From: Papio anubis
Taxonomy: Eukaryota; Chordata; Mammalia; Primates; Cercopithecidae
Length of the DNA stretch: 64,000 nucleotides
Assembly (NCBI RefSeq): GCF_008728515.1
Contig: NC_044984.1
Location: 90,753,181 to 90,817,180, forward strand
Direction: 5' to 3'
Part shown: in pieces, positions 36,233 to 48,297 of the stretch
Layout: every line of letters begins with the position of its first letter
How positions within the stretch are numbered: the stretch's first letter is position 1
Program-made: the position numbers and the translations under genes
The notes under the pieces: model-generated
Seen by the model: only the letters and a program-made list of their open reading frames with translations
Databases searched by the model: none
What the model was told of the DNA's origin: nothing

Positions 36233-37466
36233 AACAGAAATACAAAAGATATTCAGCCTACTATCAACACCTCTGTGCACGCAAATTAGAAAATCTAGAG
36301 GAAAAGGATAAATTCCTGGAAACACACAACCTCCCAAGATTAAACCAGGAAGGAAGTGAAAACCTGAACAGACAAATAACAAGTTCCAAAACTGAATCAG
36401 TAATTAAAAAAAAAAAATCCTACCAACCAAAAAAAGTCTGGGACCAGATGGATTCACAGCCGAATTCTACCAGACGTACAAAGAAAAATTGGTACCAATC
36501 CTACTGAAACTATTCCAAAAAATCAAGGAGGGCTTCCTCCCTAACTCATTCTAGGGAGCCAGCATCAGCCTGATACCAAAATCTGGCAGAGATACAATGA
36601 AAAAAGAAAACATCAGAACAATATCCCTGATGAACATAGGAACAAAAACCCTCAAAATACTAGCAAATGGAATCCAGCAGCACATCAAAATGTTAATTCA
36701 CCACAATTAAGTAAGCTTTGTTCCTGAGGTGCAAGGTTGCTTCAACTTGTGAAAACAATAAATGTGATTCACCACATAAACAGAATTAAAAACAAAAAAC
36801 ATATCTTCTCAAGAGACACAGAAAAAGCTTTCGATAGAACCCAGCATCTCTTCATGAATGGGCAAAAGTTGGAACAATTCCCTTGAGAACTGGAACAAGA
36901 AAAAAAGATGCCCACTCTCACCACTCCTATTCAACATAGTACTTGAAAGTCCTAGCCAGAGCAATCAAGCAAGAAAAAAAAAAAAAAATCAAAGGCATCT
37001 CAACAGAGAAAGAAGAAATCAAACTCTCTCTCTGCAGATGCAATTATGTATCTAGAAAACCCTTAAAGACTCTAAGACTCTACCAAAAGGCTCCTAGAAC
37101 TGGAAACGACTTCAGTAAAGGTTCAGGATACAAAATCAATGAATAAAAATCAGTAGCATTTCTATACAACAACATTCTAGCTGAGAGCCAAATTAAAAAC
37201 ACAATATTATTTACAAAAGCCCCCCAAAAAAAGAAGTGCCTAGTATTACATCTAACCAAGGAGGTGAAAGATCTCTAGAATAACTACAAAACGCTGCTGA
37301 AAGAAATCAGTGATGACACAAACGTAAAAACATTCCATGCTCATTAATTAGAAGAATCAATATCATTAAAATATCCATACTGCCAAAAGCAACATACAGA
37401 TTCAATGCTATTCCTATCAAACTATCAACGTAATTCTTCACAAAATTAGGAAAAAAAAAAAAAACA

Positions 37467-37771
37467 GGCTAGGCGTGGTGACTCACACCTATAATCCCAG
37501 CACTTTGGGAGGCCGAGGCGGGCAGATCACGAGGTCAGCAGATCAAGATCATCCTGGCTAACAAGGTGAAACCTCGTCTCTACTAACAATACAAAACATT
37601 AGCCGGGCGTGGTGGCGGACCCCTATAGTCCCAGCTACTCAGGAGGCTGAATCAGGAGAATGGTGTGAACCCAGGAGACGGAGCTTGCAGTGAGCTGAGA
37701 CTGCGCCACTGCATGCCAGCCTGGGGGACAGACCAAGACTCCGTCTCAAAACAAACAAACAAACAAAAAAA
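37467..37771 (+). mobile_element. AluY
   Basis: 'ggctaggcgtggtgactcac', Y-type 'gagcttgcagtgagctgaga'. Tail 'acaaacaaacaaacaaaaaa'. Inserted in an A-run of the L1. Confidence 0.9.
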
Positions 37772-39079
37772 ACTCTTCTAAGATTCATACAGAACCAACA
37801 AGAGTCCAAATAGCCAAAGCAACCCTAAGCAGAAAGAACAAAGCCAGAGGAATCATACTACCCAACTTAAAACTAAACTGTAGGGCTAAAGTAACCAAAA
37901 CAGCATGGTACTAATACAAAAACAGACACACAGACCAACGGAACAGAATGGAGAATCCAGAAATAAAGTTGCATAACCACAACCATCTGATCTTCAACAA
38001 AGTTGCCAAAAATAAACAATGGGAAAAAGACTCTCCATTCAATAAATGGTGCTGGGATAACTGGATAGGCATACGCAGAAGAATGAAAGTGGGCCCCTAC
38101 CTTTCGTCATATACAAAAATTAACTCAAGATGAATTAAAGACATTAAACTATAAAATCCTAGAAGAAAACCTAGGAAACACTCTTCCAGACATCAGCATT
38201 GGCAAAGAATTTATGGCTAACTCCCCAAAAACAACTGCAATGAAAACAAAAATTGACAAGTGGGACCTAATGAAACTAAAGACCTTCTGCATGGCAGAAG
38301 AAATTATCAAGAGTATACAGACAGCCTTCAGAATGGGAGAAAAGATTTGCAAACCATGCATCCAACAAAGGACTAATATTCAGAATCCATATGGAACTTA
38401 AATCCACAAGAAAAAAAACAACCCCATTAAGAAGTAGACAAAGGACATGAACAGACACTTCTCAAAAGAAGACATACAAGCAGCCAACAAACACATGAAA
38501 AAAATGTTCAGCATTACTAATCATGAGATAAATGCAATGAAAACCACAACAAAATACCATCTCACACCAGTCAGAATGGCTATTATTAAAAGGCAAAAAA
38601 CAACAGATACTGGCAAGGCTGCAGAGAAATGGGAAAGCTTACACACTGTTGGTGGGGATATAAGTTAAGTCAGCCACTGTGGAAAGCAGCTGGAGATTTC
38701 TCAAAGAGTTAAAAACTGAACTACCATTCAATTCAACAATCACATTACTGGGTATATACCCAAAAGAAAACAAATAATTTTATCAAAAAGACTCATGTAT
38801 TCATAGGTTTATGGCAGCACTATTCACAATAGCAAAGACATGGAATCAACCTAGGTGCCCACCGATGGTGAATTGGATAAAGAAAACATGGTACATATAC
38901 ACCATGGAGTACTATATAGTTATAAAAAAAGAATGAGATCTTGTTCTTTGCAGCAACATGGATGCAGTTGGAGACCATTATTCTCAGTGAATTACTGCAA
39001 GAACAGAAAACCCAATACTGCATGTTCTCACTTATATTTGGGAGCTAAACATTGAGCACACATGGACCTAAGACAGGAA

Positions 39080-39387
39080 CAGCTGAGCATGGTGGCTAAT
39101 GCCTGTAATGCTAGCGCTTTGGGAGGCTGAGGCAAGAGGACTGCTTGAGCCCAGGAGTTCAAGACCAACCTGGGCAACACAGACCCCGTATCTATAAAAA
39201 ATCAAACTGTTATCCAGGTGTGATGGTACGTGCCCGTGATCCCAGCTACGTGGGAGGCTGAGGTGGGAAGATCACTTGAGCCCAGAAGGTCGAAGCCGCA
39301 GTGAGCCATGATCATGCCGCTGCCTTCCAGCCTGGGTGAGAGCAAGACCCTTTCTCAAGGAATTAAAGAAAAAAAAAAAAAAAAAAA
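39080..39387 (+). mobile_element. AluJ
   Basis: 'gctgagcatggtggctaatg', 'gaccaacctgggcaacacag', A-tail of about 18. Another Alu is inserted in that tail. Confidence 0.88.
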
Positions 39388-39677
39388 GCCAGGCATGGTG
39401 GCTCACACCTATAATGCCAGAACTTTGGGAGGCCGAGGCGGGCGGATCATAAGGTCAGGAATTCAAGACCAGCCTGGCCAACATGGCAAAACCCCATCTC
39501 TACTAAAAATACAAAACTTAGCTGGGCATGGTGGTGGGTACCTGTAGTCCCAGCTACTCAGGAGGCTGAGGCAGGAGAGCTGCTTGAACCCAGGAGGTGG
39601 AGGTTGCAGTGGGCCAAGATAATGCCACTGCACTCCAGCCTAGGCGACAGAGTGAGACTCCATCTCAAAGAACAAAA
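39388..39677 (+). mobile_element. AluS inserted in the A-tail of an AluJ
   Basis: Begins 'gccaggcatggtggctcaca' directly after the A-run of the preceding element; ends 'gactccatctcaaagaacaa'. Confidence 0.9.
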
Positions 39678-39895
39678 AAAGATGGTAACAATAGACACTG
39701 GGGATGACTAGAAGGGGTTGGCAAATGTGGACATGGGCTGAAAAACTACCTATCACATACTATGCTCACTACCAGAGTGACAGGATCATCCATACCCCAA
39801 ACCTCAGCATCACGCAATATACTAACGAACCTGCACTTGTATGCCCTGAATCACAAATAAAAGTTGAAATTATTTTTAAAACAAAATAATGAAAC

Positions 39896-40341
39896 TGAAA
39901 AGTAATAATTATCAAACAATATGAAATGGTTAAGCCTCTTTTGTAAACACTAACAGCCATAATTATTTGGTACCTTAAAAAAAAACATAAAAAGGATCTT
40001 AAATAAAAACAAAAAACATACTGGAGAAAAGCCAAGATAATATGTGAAGATAATAACCACTGTGCTAGAGAATGTACATTGTACATTTTTTATATGATTA
40101 TACATTCTTGCATTTTAAAAATAATTTTCTAAAACTAATAACTGAGACCATACAGATAGGAAACAGTGTCACCGATAAGAAACAAGAGTCAGACAAAAAC
40201 ATCCACTAAAGGAAAAAACAAAATAATTAAAACAAAAGACAATTATACATAAAATTAAGAAAACTGCCAACCCCTGGTAAAACTAAAAGGCTCAAAGTAG
40301 AACAAAAAAAGGGAGAAAAATCAGATGGAACGATGGGAAGG
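39896..40341. other. A-rich DNA without recognised features
   Basis: No gene or named repeat. Confidence 0.4.
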
Positions 40342-40624
40342 TTTTTTGGTTTTTGTTTTGTTTTGAGATGGGGTCTCTAACTCTGTCGCCCTGGCTGGGG
40401 AGCAGTGGCACAATCACAGCTCACTGCAGCCTTTACCTTCCAGAGGAGTAGCCAGGACTATAGTCATGTGCCACCACACCTGGCCAATTTTTTAAAATAC
40501 TTTTTAAAGAGATGGCATTTTGCCATGTTGCCCAGGCTAGTCTTAAACTCCTGGGCTCAGCTGATCTGCCCACCTCAGCCTCCCAAAGTGCTGGATTACA
40601 GACACAAGCCACCGCACCCAGGCA
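40342..40624 (-). mobile_element. AluJ
   Basis: Reverse: 'ttttgagatggggtctctaa ... agccaccgcacccaggc', with a ~20-bp deletion in the first-arm region. Forms a close inverted pair with the next element (about 71 bp apart). Confidence 0.87.
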
Positions 40625-40695
40625 GAAAGTTTTAATCACTTTGCCTTTACTTCAAAAATTTTTCCACACATTTCTTTGTTAAAAACTGACATACC

Positions 40696-41010
40696 GGCCA
40701 CGCACAGTGCCACATGCCTGCAATCTCGGCACTTTGGGAGGCCAAGGTGGGAGGATCACTTGAGCCCAGAAGTTTGAGACCAGCCTGCACAATATAGTGA
40801 AACCTCATCTCTATTCTCCACAAAAATCTTTTAAAAATTAGCCAAGCATGGCGGCAGCACCTGTAGTCCCAGCTACTCAGGAGGCTGAAGTGGGAGGATC
40901 TTGAGTCCATGAGGCAGAGGCTGCAGTGAGCTGAGATCGTGCCACTGCACTCCAGCCTGGGAGACAGAAAGAGGCCCTGTCTCAAAATGAAAAACAAAAC
41001 AACAACAAAA
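40696..41010 (+). mobile_element. AluJ
   Basis: 'ggccacgcacagtgccacat' onward. Duplication 'aaaaactgacata' / 'aaaagctgacata'. Confidence 0.88.
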
Positions 41011-41162
41011 AAGCTGACATATTACATGGACATACTGCATAACGGTAAATTTTTTAATAGAAAAAAACAATTTAAATAAAAACTGACATAAGCGAAGAAA
41101 ACCTGTACAGAAAATATCTCAAATCATATATTACCTTGAAACAGTAATCTTAAGAGACTTTA

Positions 41163-41524
41163 TCACCTAGGACCCCCTCTTCCTCTGCCATGGCCATGTG
41201 CTCTTCCTCTACCTCTGCTTCTGCACTGGCCTCTTCCTGTAACAAACACCTTCCCTTTTCTTAGGTTTTACCTTAGGTTCAACATCCACAAGTAGTGTAT
41301 CCAGAGGTAAACTGTCTGGTAGAGTAAAATATTTAACGTTACTTCCTCAAATTTGTGTTTCCAACTGTACAGGTTTTCTGTCTTCGGGGTCATTTTCACA
41401 GCTTCGAGATGTGTATTGACGGTGACATCCACACCTGTAACTGTTCCATGGACCTGTGTTCCACTTTTCAATTAAATGGTTATAGGTTCATGAATCATTT
41501 CATCAAAAATCTCATGAGCTTCGT
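41163..41524 (-). pseudogene. SNRPD1: SNRPD1 (Sm-D1) processed pseudogene
   Basis: The minus strand encodes a decayed copy of Sm protein D1, the spliceosomal snRNP core protein that helps form the Sm heptamer ring on U snRNAs. Recognisable segments in order: LMRFLMK (41516-41496), SGTQVHGTVTGVDVTVNTHL then EAVKMTP (about 41465-41385), and after frame changes SLPLDTLLVDVEPKVKPKK and a Gly/Arg-rich end that would close in GPR. The start codon is ACG at 41524, a stop and frameshift follow the eighth codon or so, and at least one more frameshift lies near 41380. The span (~362 nt) equals the intact 119-codon coding length with no introns, so it is a retrocopy. The real gene has introns and is elsewhere. 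The 3'UTR-like homology may run to about 41100. Confidence 0.85.
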
Positions 41525-41666
41525 CCTAGCAGTGCCGTCATTCTTTGGGTCCAATAGCACACAGAATCCAGCAACCAAGGACCAACCAACCCACTAGAAG
41601 TATGAATCTACTTTAAATTTAATGTATGAGTGATTCCTTCCCTTAACACTGTGCTAAACTCTAGAA

Positions 41667-41760
41667 CAGTGTTTCTAAAACTCCAGGACCCATCAAGAAT
41701 TGTCTGAAACATTAAAAACCCAAACCCAGAGATTCTCATTCAGAAACAGAGTTTGAGATT
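41667..41760 (+). mobile_element. Probable MER5-type hAT fragment
   Basis: 'cagtgtttctaaaactccag' then 'cccagagattctcattcaga' follow the MER5 order (terminal CAGTGGTTCTCAAA, internal 'cagagattctgattcag'). The right terminus is missing. Confidence 0.5.
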
Positions 41761-41989
41761 ACATATACACAAGCATGCCTTTAGATTTTTTCTTCTTTTA
41801 ATCAACAAGAATGATTCTGAAGTTCAGGTTAAAGCCATTACTCTGGAATAACATATAATAGTAAACAATAATACAATACTAAGCATCCAGGCAGATTTTA
41901 TGACAAAGAATAAAATGCAAAGTCAGTTTCTTCTTTTGATGGGTAAGCTTTATAACCAGTTATTCTATTTGGATTTCAGAAAAATGTGA
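41761..41989. other. No recognised feature
   Basis: AT-rich unique sequence. Confidence 0.4.
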
Positions 41990-42290
41990 GGTGGGGCATG
42001 GTGGCTCACACCTGTAATCCCAGTGCTTTGGGAGGCTGAGGCTCGAGAATCACTTGTGTAAAGTAGTTCAAGACTAGCCTGGGCAACATAGTGAGACCCT
42101 ATCTCTACAAAAAAAAAAAAAAAAGTAAAAAATTAGCCGGGCATGGTGGTGTGCGCCTGTGGTCCCAGCTGCTCAGGAATCTGAGGTGGGAGGATTGCTT
42201 GAGTCCAGTAGGTTGAGGCTGCAATGAACCGGGACTGCACCGCTGTGCTCTAGCCTGGGCAACAGAGTAAGACCTTTTCTCCAAAAAAAA
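41990..42290 (+). mobile_element. AluJ
   Basis: 'gaggtggggcatggtggctc'; long A-rich linker (42108-42124); ends 'agtaagaccttttctccaaa'. Confidence 0.88.
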
Positions 42291-42323
42291 AAATATATAA
42301 TAAAAGAGAAAAAGAAAAACAAT

Positions 42324-42447
42324 CAGCCAGGTGTGGTAGCTCACGCCTGTAATCCTAGCAGTTTGGGAGGCCAAGTTGGGAGGATTACTTGAGCTCAGGA
42401 GTTGCAGCCTGGGCAACATAGTGACATCTCATCTGTACATAAAAAAA
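42324..42447 (+). mobile_element. Alu left monomer (FLAM-like)
   Basis: 'cagccaggtgtggtagctca ... tgcagcctgggcaacatagt' with a short tail and no right arm. Confidence 0.7.
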
Positions 42448-42992
42448 CAAGAAAAACTCTAGAGTCACATACAAGAGTCACTAACAAGGAAAGCAAATAC
42501 TATCTAGACTATTAAGATGTCAAGTAAATGATAAAGCACAGGCCTAAAGAAGTGAAACAGAACAGGGAAAATGGTTCAAAGAAATATTTGGTTGGCCCTA
42601 AGGAAAGCTTATAGATATGCTTACAAAAGATTATGATCTATTTATTCCTAATGGTCATTAGATTAGAAACAAGAATGCACATCTTAGTCTACTGGTATGT
42701 CTATATGTGACACCTCCACCCCCAAACATACAAGAAGGATGCAACACATACCCATTAATAATGCAAACCCACTGCTACAGTTACGCTCAAATCTGGTGGG
42801 AGTAGAGGCATGTAAGAAAATCTGGGAAATATGCAAAGTTCAAAAAGCCAGAGATGATTCTGATTCAACTGTCCTTGTGAATCACTGATTTAGACATTCC
42901 TTCAACATGAAGCAATAGATTAAACAATTTTATTACCACTACCAATAGTTCCTATACAGAGTCATAGCAAAAATAATCAATGTTTTACATGC
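42448..42992. other. No recognised feature
   Basis: Unique sequence. Confidence 0.4.
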
Positions 42993-43726
42993 TGTGTTGG
43001 GCTGTTCTTACACTGCTATAAAGGAATCCCTGAGACTGGGTAATTTATAAAGAAAAGAGGTTTAATTGCCTCATGGTTCTGCAGGCTGTACAAGCATAAT
43101 GCCAACATCTGCTTGGCATCTGGGGAGGCCTCGGGAAGCTTTTACTCATGGTGCAAAACCAAGTGGGAGCAGGCATGTCACATGGTGAGAGCAGGAACAA
43201 GAGAGGGCAGAGAAGAAGCTACAAACTTTAAAACAACCGGATCTCACATGAACTCACTCATCACCAAGAGGATGGTGCTAAGCCATTCATGAGGGATCTG
43301 CCCCATGAACCAAACACCTCCCACCACCAGGCCCCACTTTTTTTTTTTTTTTTTTTTTTTGAGACAGAGTCTCAAACAACAGAGTCTCGCTCTGTTGCCC
43401 AGGATGCAATGCAGAGGCACAATCGTGAGCCACTGCAACCTTCACCTCCAAAGTTCAAGTGATCCTCTTGCCTCAGTCTCCCTAGTAGCTGGGACTACAG
43501 GTGCATGCCACCACACCCAACTAATTTTTGTATTTTTAGTAGAGACAGGGTTTCACCATGTTGGTCAAGCTGGTCTCGAACTTCTGACCTCAGATGACCC
43601 ACCCATCTTGGCCTCCAAAAATGCTGGGATTACCAACATGAGCCACTGAGCCTGCGTAAGTCCCACTTCTAACAATGGGGATTACTTTTCAACATGACAT
43701 TTGGAGGGGACATCCAAACTATATCA
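42993..43726 (-). mobile_element. MaLR LTR (MST-type), interrupted by an Alu
   Basis: On the minus strand it starts near 'tgatatagtttggatgtccc' and ends 'aagaacagcccaacaca'. Diagnostic plus-strand phrases: 'ccctgagactgggtaattta', 'aagaaaagaggtttaattg', 'catggttctgcaggctgtac', 'aaacacctcccaccaccagg', 'tttggaggggacatccaaac'. An Alu at 43338-43657 splits it. LTR of an ERVL-MaLR retrotransposon; only the LTR is present, so it is probably a solo LTR. Confidence 0.8.
43338..43657 (-). mobile_element. AluS inside the MaLR LTR
   Basis: Reverse Alu with an extra 'tctcaaacaacagagtctcg' duplication near its tail. Duplication 'ggccccact' / 'aagtcccact'. Confidence 0.9.
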
Positions 43727-43727
43727 C

Positions 43728-43814
43728 ACGCTTTATTTCATTTAATTCCCACAACCCTATCAAGTAGGTTCTGTTACTTCCTCGTCTTTAAGAAGAAACT
43801 GACCTTCAAGAGCT
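43728..43814 (-). mobile_element. MIR fragment
   Basis: 'tttaattcccacaaccctat', 'caagtaggttctgttacttc', 'aagaagaaactgacc' follow reverse MIR order. It is cut off by the next Alu. Confidence 0.6.
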
Positions 43815-44137
43815 TTTTTTTTGTTTTGAGGGTTTTCTTGTTTTGTTTTGTTTTGAGACAGGTTCTTACTCTGTCACCCAGTCTGCAGTGCAGTGGCATG
43901 ATCGCAGCTCACTGCAACTTCGACCTATCAGACTCAAGGGAGCCTTCTGCCTCAGCCTCCTGGGTAGCTGAACTACAGGCATGTGCCATCATGCTCAACT
44001 AATTTTTAAAAATATTTTTGTAGGCATGGGGTCTCCCTATGTTGCCCAGGCTGGCCTCAAACTCCTAGGCTCAAGTGTTCCTCCCCAGTCTGCCTCCCTA
44101 AATGCTGGGATTACAGGCATGAGCCACCTTGCCCAGC
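43815..44137 (-). mobile_element. AluJ
   Basis: Reverse: 'ttttgagacaggttcttact ... agccaccttgcccagcc'. Tail with TTTTG repeats. Confidence 0.88.
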
Positions 44138-44674
44138 CAGGAGTTAAAGTAATGAGCTTATAGTAATATGGTTATTATCAGTTATTACTGAAGTAGTCTT
44201 TATGAAAAGAAAATTGAAAACATATAACCAATTCTAAACTTTATACAATAGAAACCTAAGTTGCACATCTTTTCCAAAAAATTGTACCTGAAATAAATGT
44301 TTCAACCGTTTTATAGCTTAGAAGAAAAAGGATCAGAGCAAAATGGAAATGTAAATGATATCTGGAGAAGGGAGGGATCAACAAAAAAAAATCCATGCTC
44401 ACCAACTTATGGGCAAAAATTATTGCAAAACAGAATACCCCACGGTTACCAAAACGAAAAATGTTGGTTAATAAACCATGATCTCAAAAGCTTAATATAA
44501 AAAGTGTTTTAAGAAGACTATGTAAAGTTGAAGAATTTAAAAAGGCACTGACTCCCACAAATTATGAAAATTCATTTGAAATGTCACACTTCAAACAACA
44601 TGTTACCAAGCCATAATCCCGAACGAACGTTTAAAATAAATCTATTACTTATAACACACCTACTATAGAAGAAG
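44138..44674. other. No recognised feature
   Basis: AT-rich unique DNA. Confidence 0.4.
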
Positions 44675-44975
44675 TTTTTTTGTTTTTTTGTTTTGAGATG
44701 AAGTCTCACTCTGTCACCAGGCTGGAGTGCAGTGGCAAGATCTTGGCTCACTGCAATTTCAGCCTCCCAGGTTCAAGCAATTCTCCTGCCTCAGCCTCCT
44801 GAGTAGCTGGGATTACAGGTATGCGCCACCACACTCAGCTAATTTTTGTAGTTTTAGTAGAGATGGGGTTTCGCCATGTTGCCCAGGCTGGTCTTGAACT
44901 CCTGACCTCAAGTGATCTGACCACCCTGACCTCCCAAAGTGCTGGGATTACAGGTGTGAGCCATCGCGGCCGGCC
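44675..44975 (-). mobile_element. AluS
   Basis: Reverse full-length Alu ending 'gccatcgcggccggcc'. Flanks 'agtttttttg' and 'agtttttttc'. Confidence 0.9.
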
Positions 44976-46465
44976 AGTTTTTTTCGGTTAAACCAAATTT
45001 TACTCTTGCTATGTTGACTAATGTTTTCAGACCTTCAGAAATGAGTATTTTCTTTACATATTAACATTATAATTTTACATTTCCATTTTGTCTAAAAGAC
45101 AACAATCTTTGAAGGCCACACCTCTTTTCTCTCCATTTTCACTAACAAGTTAGTACAGCTCACATGCAATTAAAAAGTCTCAATAATGCCAAGTTTCTGT
45201 CCCTAGAAGTTGGCCTACAAACTGCTTTGGATTGCTCTCACACAAATACCACCAAACTGTATAGTTCCAGTATTCGAAACCTAAAAGCTTTTTATTATCT
45301 ACTGTATCAAAATGTATTCTTGATTGCTTCTAAGCCTACTCTGACCTTAATTTACCACCTTGGTGTTGTTTCTCCTAATTCCATCACTTTATTCAATTTA
45401 ACAATATGATAATATGGGAAGAAATACAGAAATGAAAAAAACACGGCCTTTTCTGGGGCACAAAGCCAGCCAAAAGAGGGAGAGACCTGAAAATAATAAA
45501 TTACAATATAACATATTAAGTACTACACTATATACAAATACTATATAGCAGAACCACCATAGCTCTGTCAGAATGGAACAAAGATCACGTTGGAGGAAGC
45601 AATGTTTGGGCTCAAAAATGAGAATTTCTCTACAAGTGTCATAGCATTGTAATATTAACATACCAGTTTCTTCATCTTTGTATCCTAGCACCTACCATAG
45701 TGTCTAGTACAGAGTAGGCAGGTACTTCAGACATGGATGGCTGAATGGATTGCAGCACGGAAAAAAGGATGAAATGATAAGATACATATATAAACATAAA
45801 GAAAGAATATGGTTAGATTAAAATGGGACAAAACTGGAGCCAGTAAATCAGACAAGACATTCCAAAACCCTTACGTAAGACAGTGACACAGGAAAAAATA
45901 AATTTAAAAGATATTTAGGAATTAAAATTAACAGGACTTGGTGTGACTAACTGGACTAAGGGGAAATGAGCATAACAGAAAAGCATAAGAAAGAAGCTGC
46001 CAAAGTTTCTGGCTTATGTGACTAGGCTGACAGTGGTACCATTCACTGAGAGTGGGAATAGAAGTAGGGGATTTGAGTTCAGCTTAGGTAAGTGAGCACA
46101 CTAAGGCAATATCGAGTAGGAAGCTAGAATGCAACTCAGAAAAAAAGGTCTAGATTAGAAATAAAGAGTTGGAGATTATTGCATATGGGTGATAAGAACA
46201 AAGCCCTAAATATAGATGAGATTTCCAGAAACACAAAAACCTGGAAAGAAGGCCGTGGACAGAACACTCAGACAACCAACATTGCTGTTATGTTATGTTA
46301 CAATATGGCCGCATTAAATTATATTGTTACAACACAGATAATGGCTAATACAATACTGAAGACATAATAAATGCTTTAAAAATACTTACCAACTACACAC
46401 CTGAATTGCAAAATTAAATTAACTCAAATTGAGCCATAAAGGACTACTTCTTAAAACTAATTTAA
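44976..46465. other. Unassigned DNA
   Basis: The 45660-45740 part ('tgtatcctagcacctaccat', 'agtgtctagtacagagtagg') resembles an L2 end. Nothing else recognised; frames under 100 codons. Confidence 0.4.
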
Positions 46466-46769
46466 GGCCGGGCGCAGTGGCTCACACCTTTAATCCCAGC
46501 ACTTTGGGAAGCCTAGGCGGATGGATCACGAGGTCAGGAGTTCAAGACCAGCCTGGCCAAGACAGTGAAAATACCATCTCTACTAAAAACTACAAAAATT
46601 AGCAGGGCATAGTGGCAGACACCTGTAATTCCAGTTACTCGAGAGGCTGAGGCAGACAGAATCTCTTGAACCCAGGAGGCGGAGGTTGCAGTGAGCCAAG
46701 ATCGCACCATTGTACTCCAGCCTGGGCAACAAGTGAGACTCTGTCCCCCCCCCCAAAAAAAAAAAAAAT
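46466..46769 (+). mobile_element. AluS with C-run before the A-tail
   Basis: 'ggccgggcgcagtggctcac' onward. The end reads 'actctgtc' plus about 10 C plus A-tail, instead of 'gtctcaaa'. Confidence 0.9.
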
Positions 46770-46834
46770 AGGTCAGACTCAAAGGGCTGAAGTTTGACTA
46801 AGGAATCCAATTTTACTTCAGAATCAGTGAAAAA

Positions 46835-47150
46835 TCTGGGCACAGTGGCTCACACTTGTAATGCCAGCACTTTGGGAGGCTGAGGCAGGCGGATTGCTTG
46901 AGCCCAGGAGTTCAAGAACAGCTTGGGCAACATGGTAAAACCCCATCTCTACTAAAAATAGAAAATTTAGCCAGGACTAGTGGCGCTGAACCTGTAGTCC
47001 CAGTTACTCGGGAGGCTGAGGTGGGAGGACCACTGGAGCCCCAGAGGTCAAGGCTACAGGAAGCAGTGATCACACCACTGCAATCAACCTGGGTGGCAGA
47101 GTGAGACCCTGTATCTTAACAAACACAAACACATACACACACACATTCTC
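46835..47150 (+). mobile_element. AluJ/S with CA-rich tail
   Basis: 'ctgggcacagtggctcacac'; many substitutions; tail 'aacacaaacacatacacaca'. Confidence 0.87.
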
Positions 47151-47352
47151 AATGAAAAGCTTCTTTTTCCACCAGAAATAACATTACAAGTCAATAATAC
47201 AAAATACTAAAATCTAAAGTTGTTATACTTCAAAAAATACTTATTTTAAATAATACTAAAAAATACATATTAACTAATTTAAAGAAGAGCGAGTCTAAAT
47301 TTGGAGTGATACGGGCTTCAATACTGTTACGTGATAATTTCTTGCAAGTATA

Positions 47353-47650
47353 GACTGGGCGCGGTGGTTCACGCCTGTAATTCCAGCACTTCGGGAGGCC
47401 AAGGCAGGCAGATCATGAGGTCAGGAGTTCAAGACCAGCCTGACCAACATGGGGAAACCACGTCTCTACTAAAAACAAAAATTAGCTGGGTGTGGTGGTG
47501 CATGCCTATAATCTCAGCCACTCAGGAGGCTGAGGCAGGAGAATAGCTTGAACCCAGGAGGCAGAGGTTGCAGTGAGCCGAGATTGCGCCACTGCACTCC
47601 AGCCTGGGCAATACAGTGAGACTCTGTCTCAAAAAAAAAAAAAAAAAAAA
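47353..47650 (+). mobile_element. AluS
   Basis: 'gactgggcgcggtggttcac'; A-tail about 20; flanks 'atttcttgcaagtat' and 'attctcacaagtatt'. Confidence 0.9.
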
Positions 47651-47936
47651 TTCTCACAAGTATTAATATCAACTTTTACCAACTCTGTTTACATTATTGA
47701 ATATTAACACATATTAATAATAAACATTACCCACCAAATATAAGAATAGTAGGATTAAATATGACTTGAGAAGGCCAAAGTTAGTAACGAAACTAGAATA
47801 CAATGAAAGAGAAATTATCTTTGGGTACTTTTCCCTTGTTTACAAACATGTACACAAAGTTTTGAGTACTCTTGAACATACTTACACTAACAAATGCATA
47901 AAAAGAAACAAAATTGTGCTATTAAAAGGTAGACAA

Positions 47937-48220
47937 GCACAGGCACGGTATCCTACACCTATAATCCCAGCACCTTGGGAGACTGAGGTGCGTGGATCAC
48001 CTGAGGTCAGGGGTTCGAGACCAGCCTGGTCAACGTGGTGAAAACCCATCTCTACTAAAAATACAAAAATTAGCTGGACATGGTGGCTCACACCACCTGT
48101 GGTCCCAGCTACTCCAGAAGCTGAGATCCGACCCGAGAATAGCTTGAGATCACGCAACTGCACCTCTCCACTCCAGCCTGGGCCAACTGAGACTACGTCT
48201 CGGAAAAAAAAAAAAAAAAA
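47937..48220 (+). mobile_element. AluS, rearranged right arm
   Basis: 'gcacaggcacggtatcctac' onward. The right arm is shortened around 'gatccgacccgagaatagc'. Duplication 'ggtagacaa' on both sides. Tail-to-tail with the next Alu, about 77 bp apart. Confidence 0.87.
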
Positions 48221-48297
48221 AGGGGGGTAGACAAAGAATATTTATTTATTATTTTATTTTTATTTATTATTTATTCAAAAAATCTATAATTTTATTT

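Larger units (their letters stand above)
36233..39895 (+). mobile_element. LINE-1 3' portion (L1PB/L1MA-age), interrupted by three Alus
   Basis: ORF2-derived sequence runs from 'cctactatcaacacctctgt' through 'tctgggaccagatggattca' (RT region), 'gaccaacggaacagaatgga', 'actctccattcaataaatgg' and 'gaagacatacaagcagccaa'. The 3'UTR follows: 'gcatgttctcacttatattt', then after the Alus 'ggatcatccataccccaaac' and the A-rich end near 39885. All frames are broken. Alus sit at 37467-37771, 39080-39387 and 39388-39677. It is less diverged than the L1 immediately upstream, into which it appears to have inserted. Confidence 0.87.

Noticed and set aside
42993..43726. Endogenous retrovirus with coding genes
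   Set aside because: Only an LTR of MaLR type is visible; no gag, pol or env-like sequence beside it.
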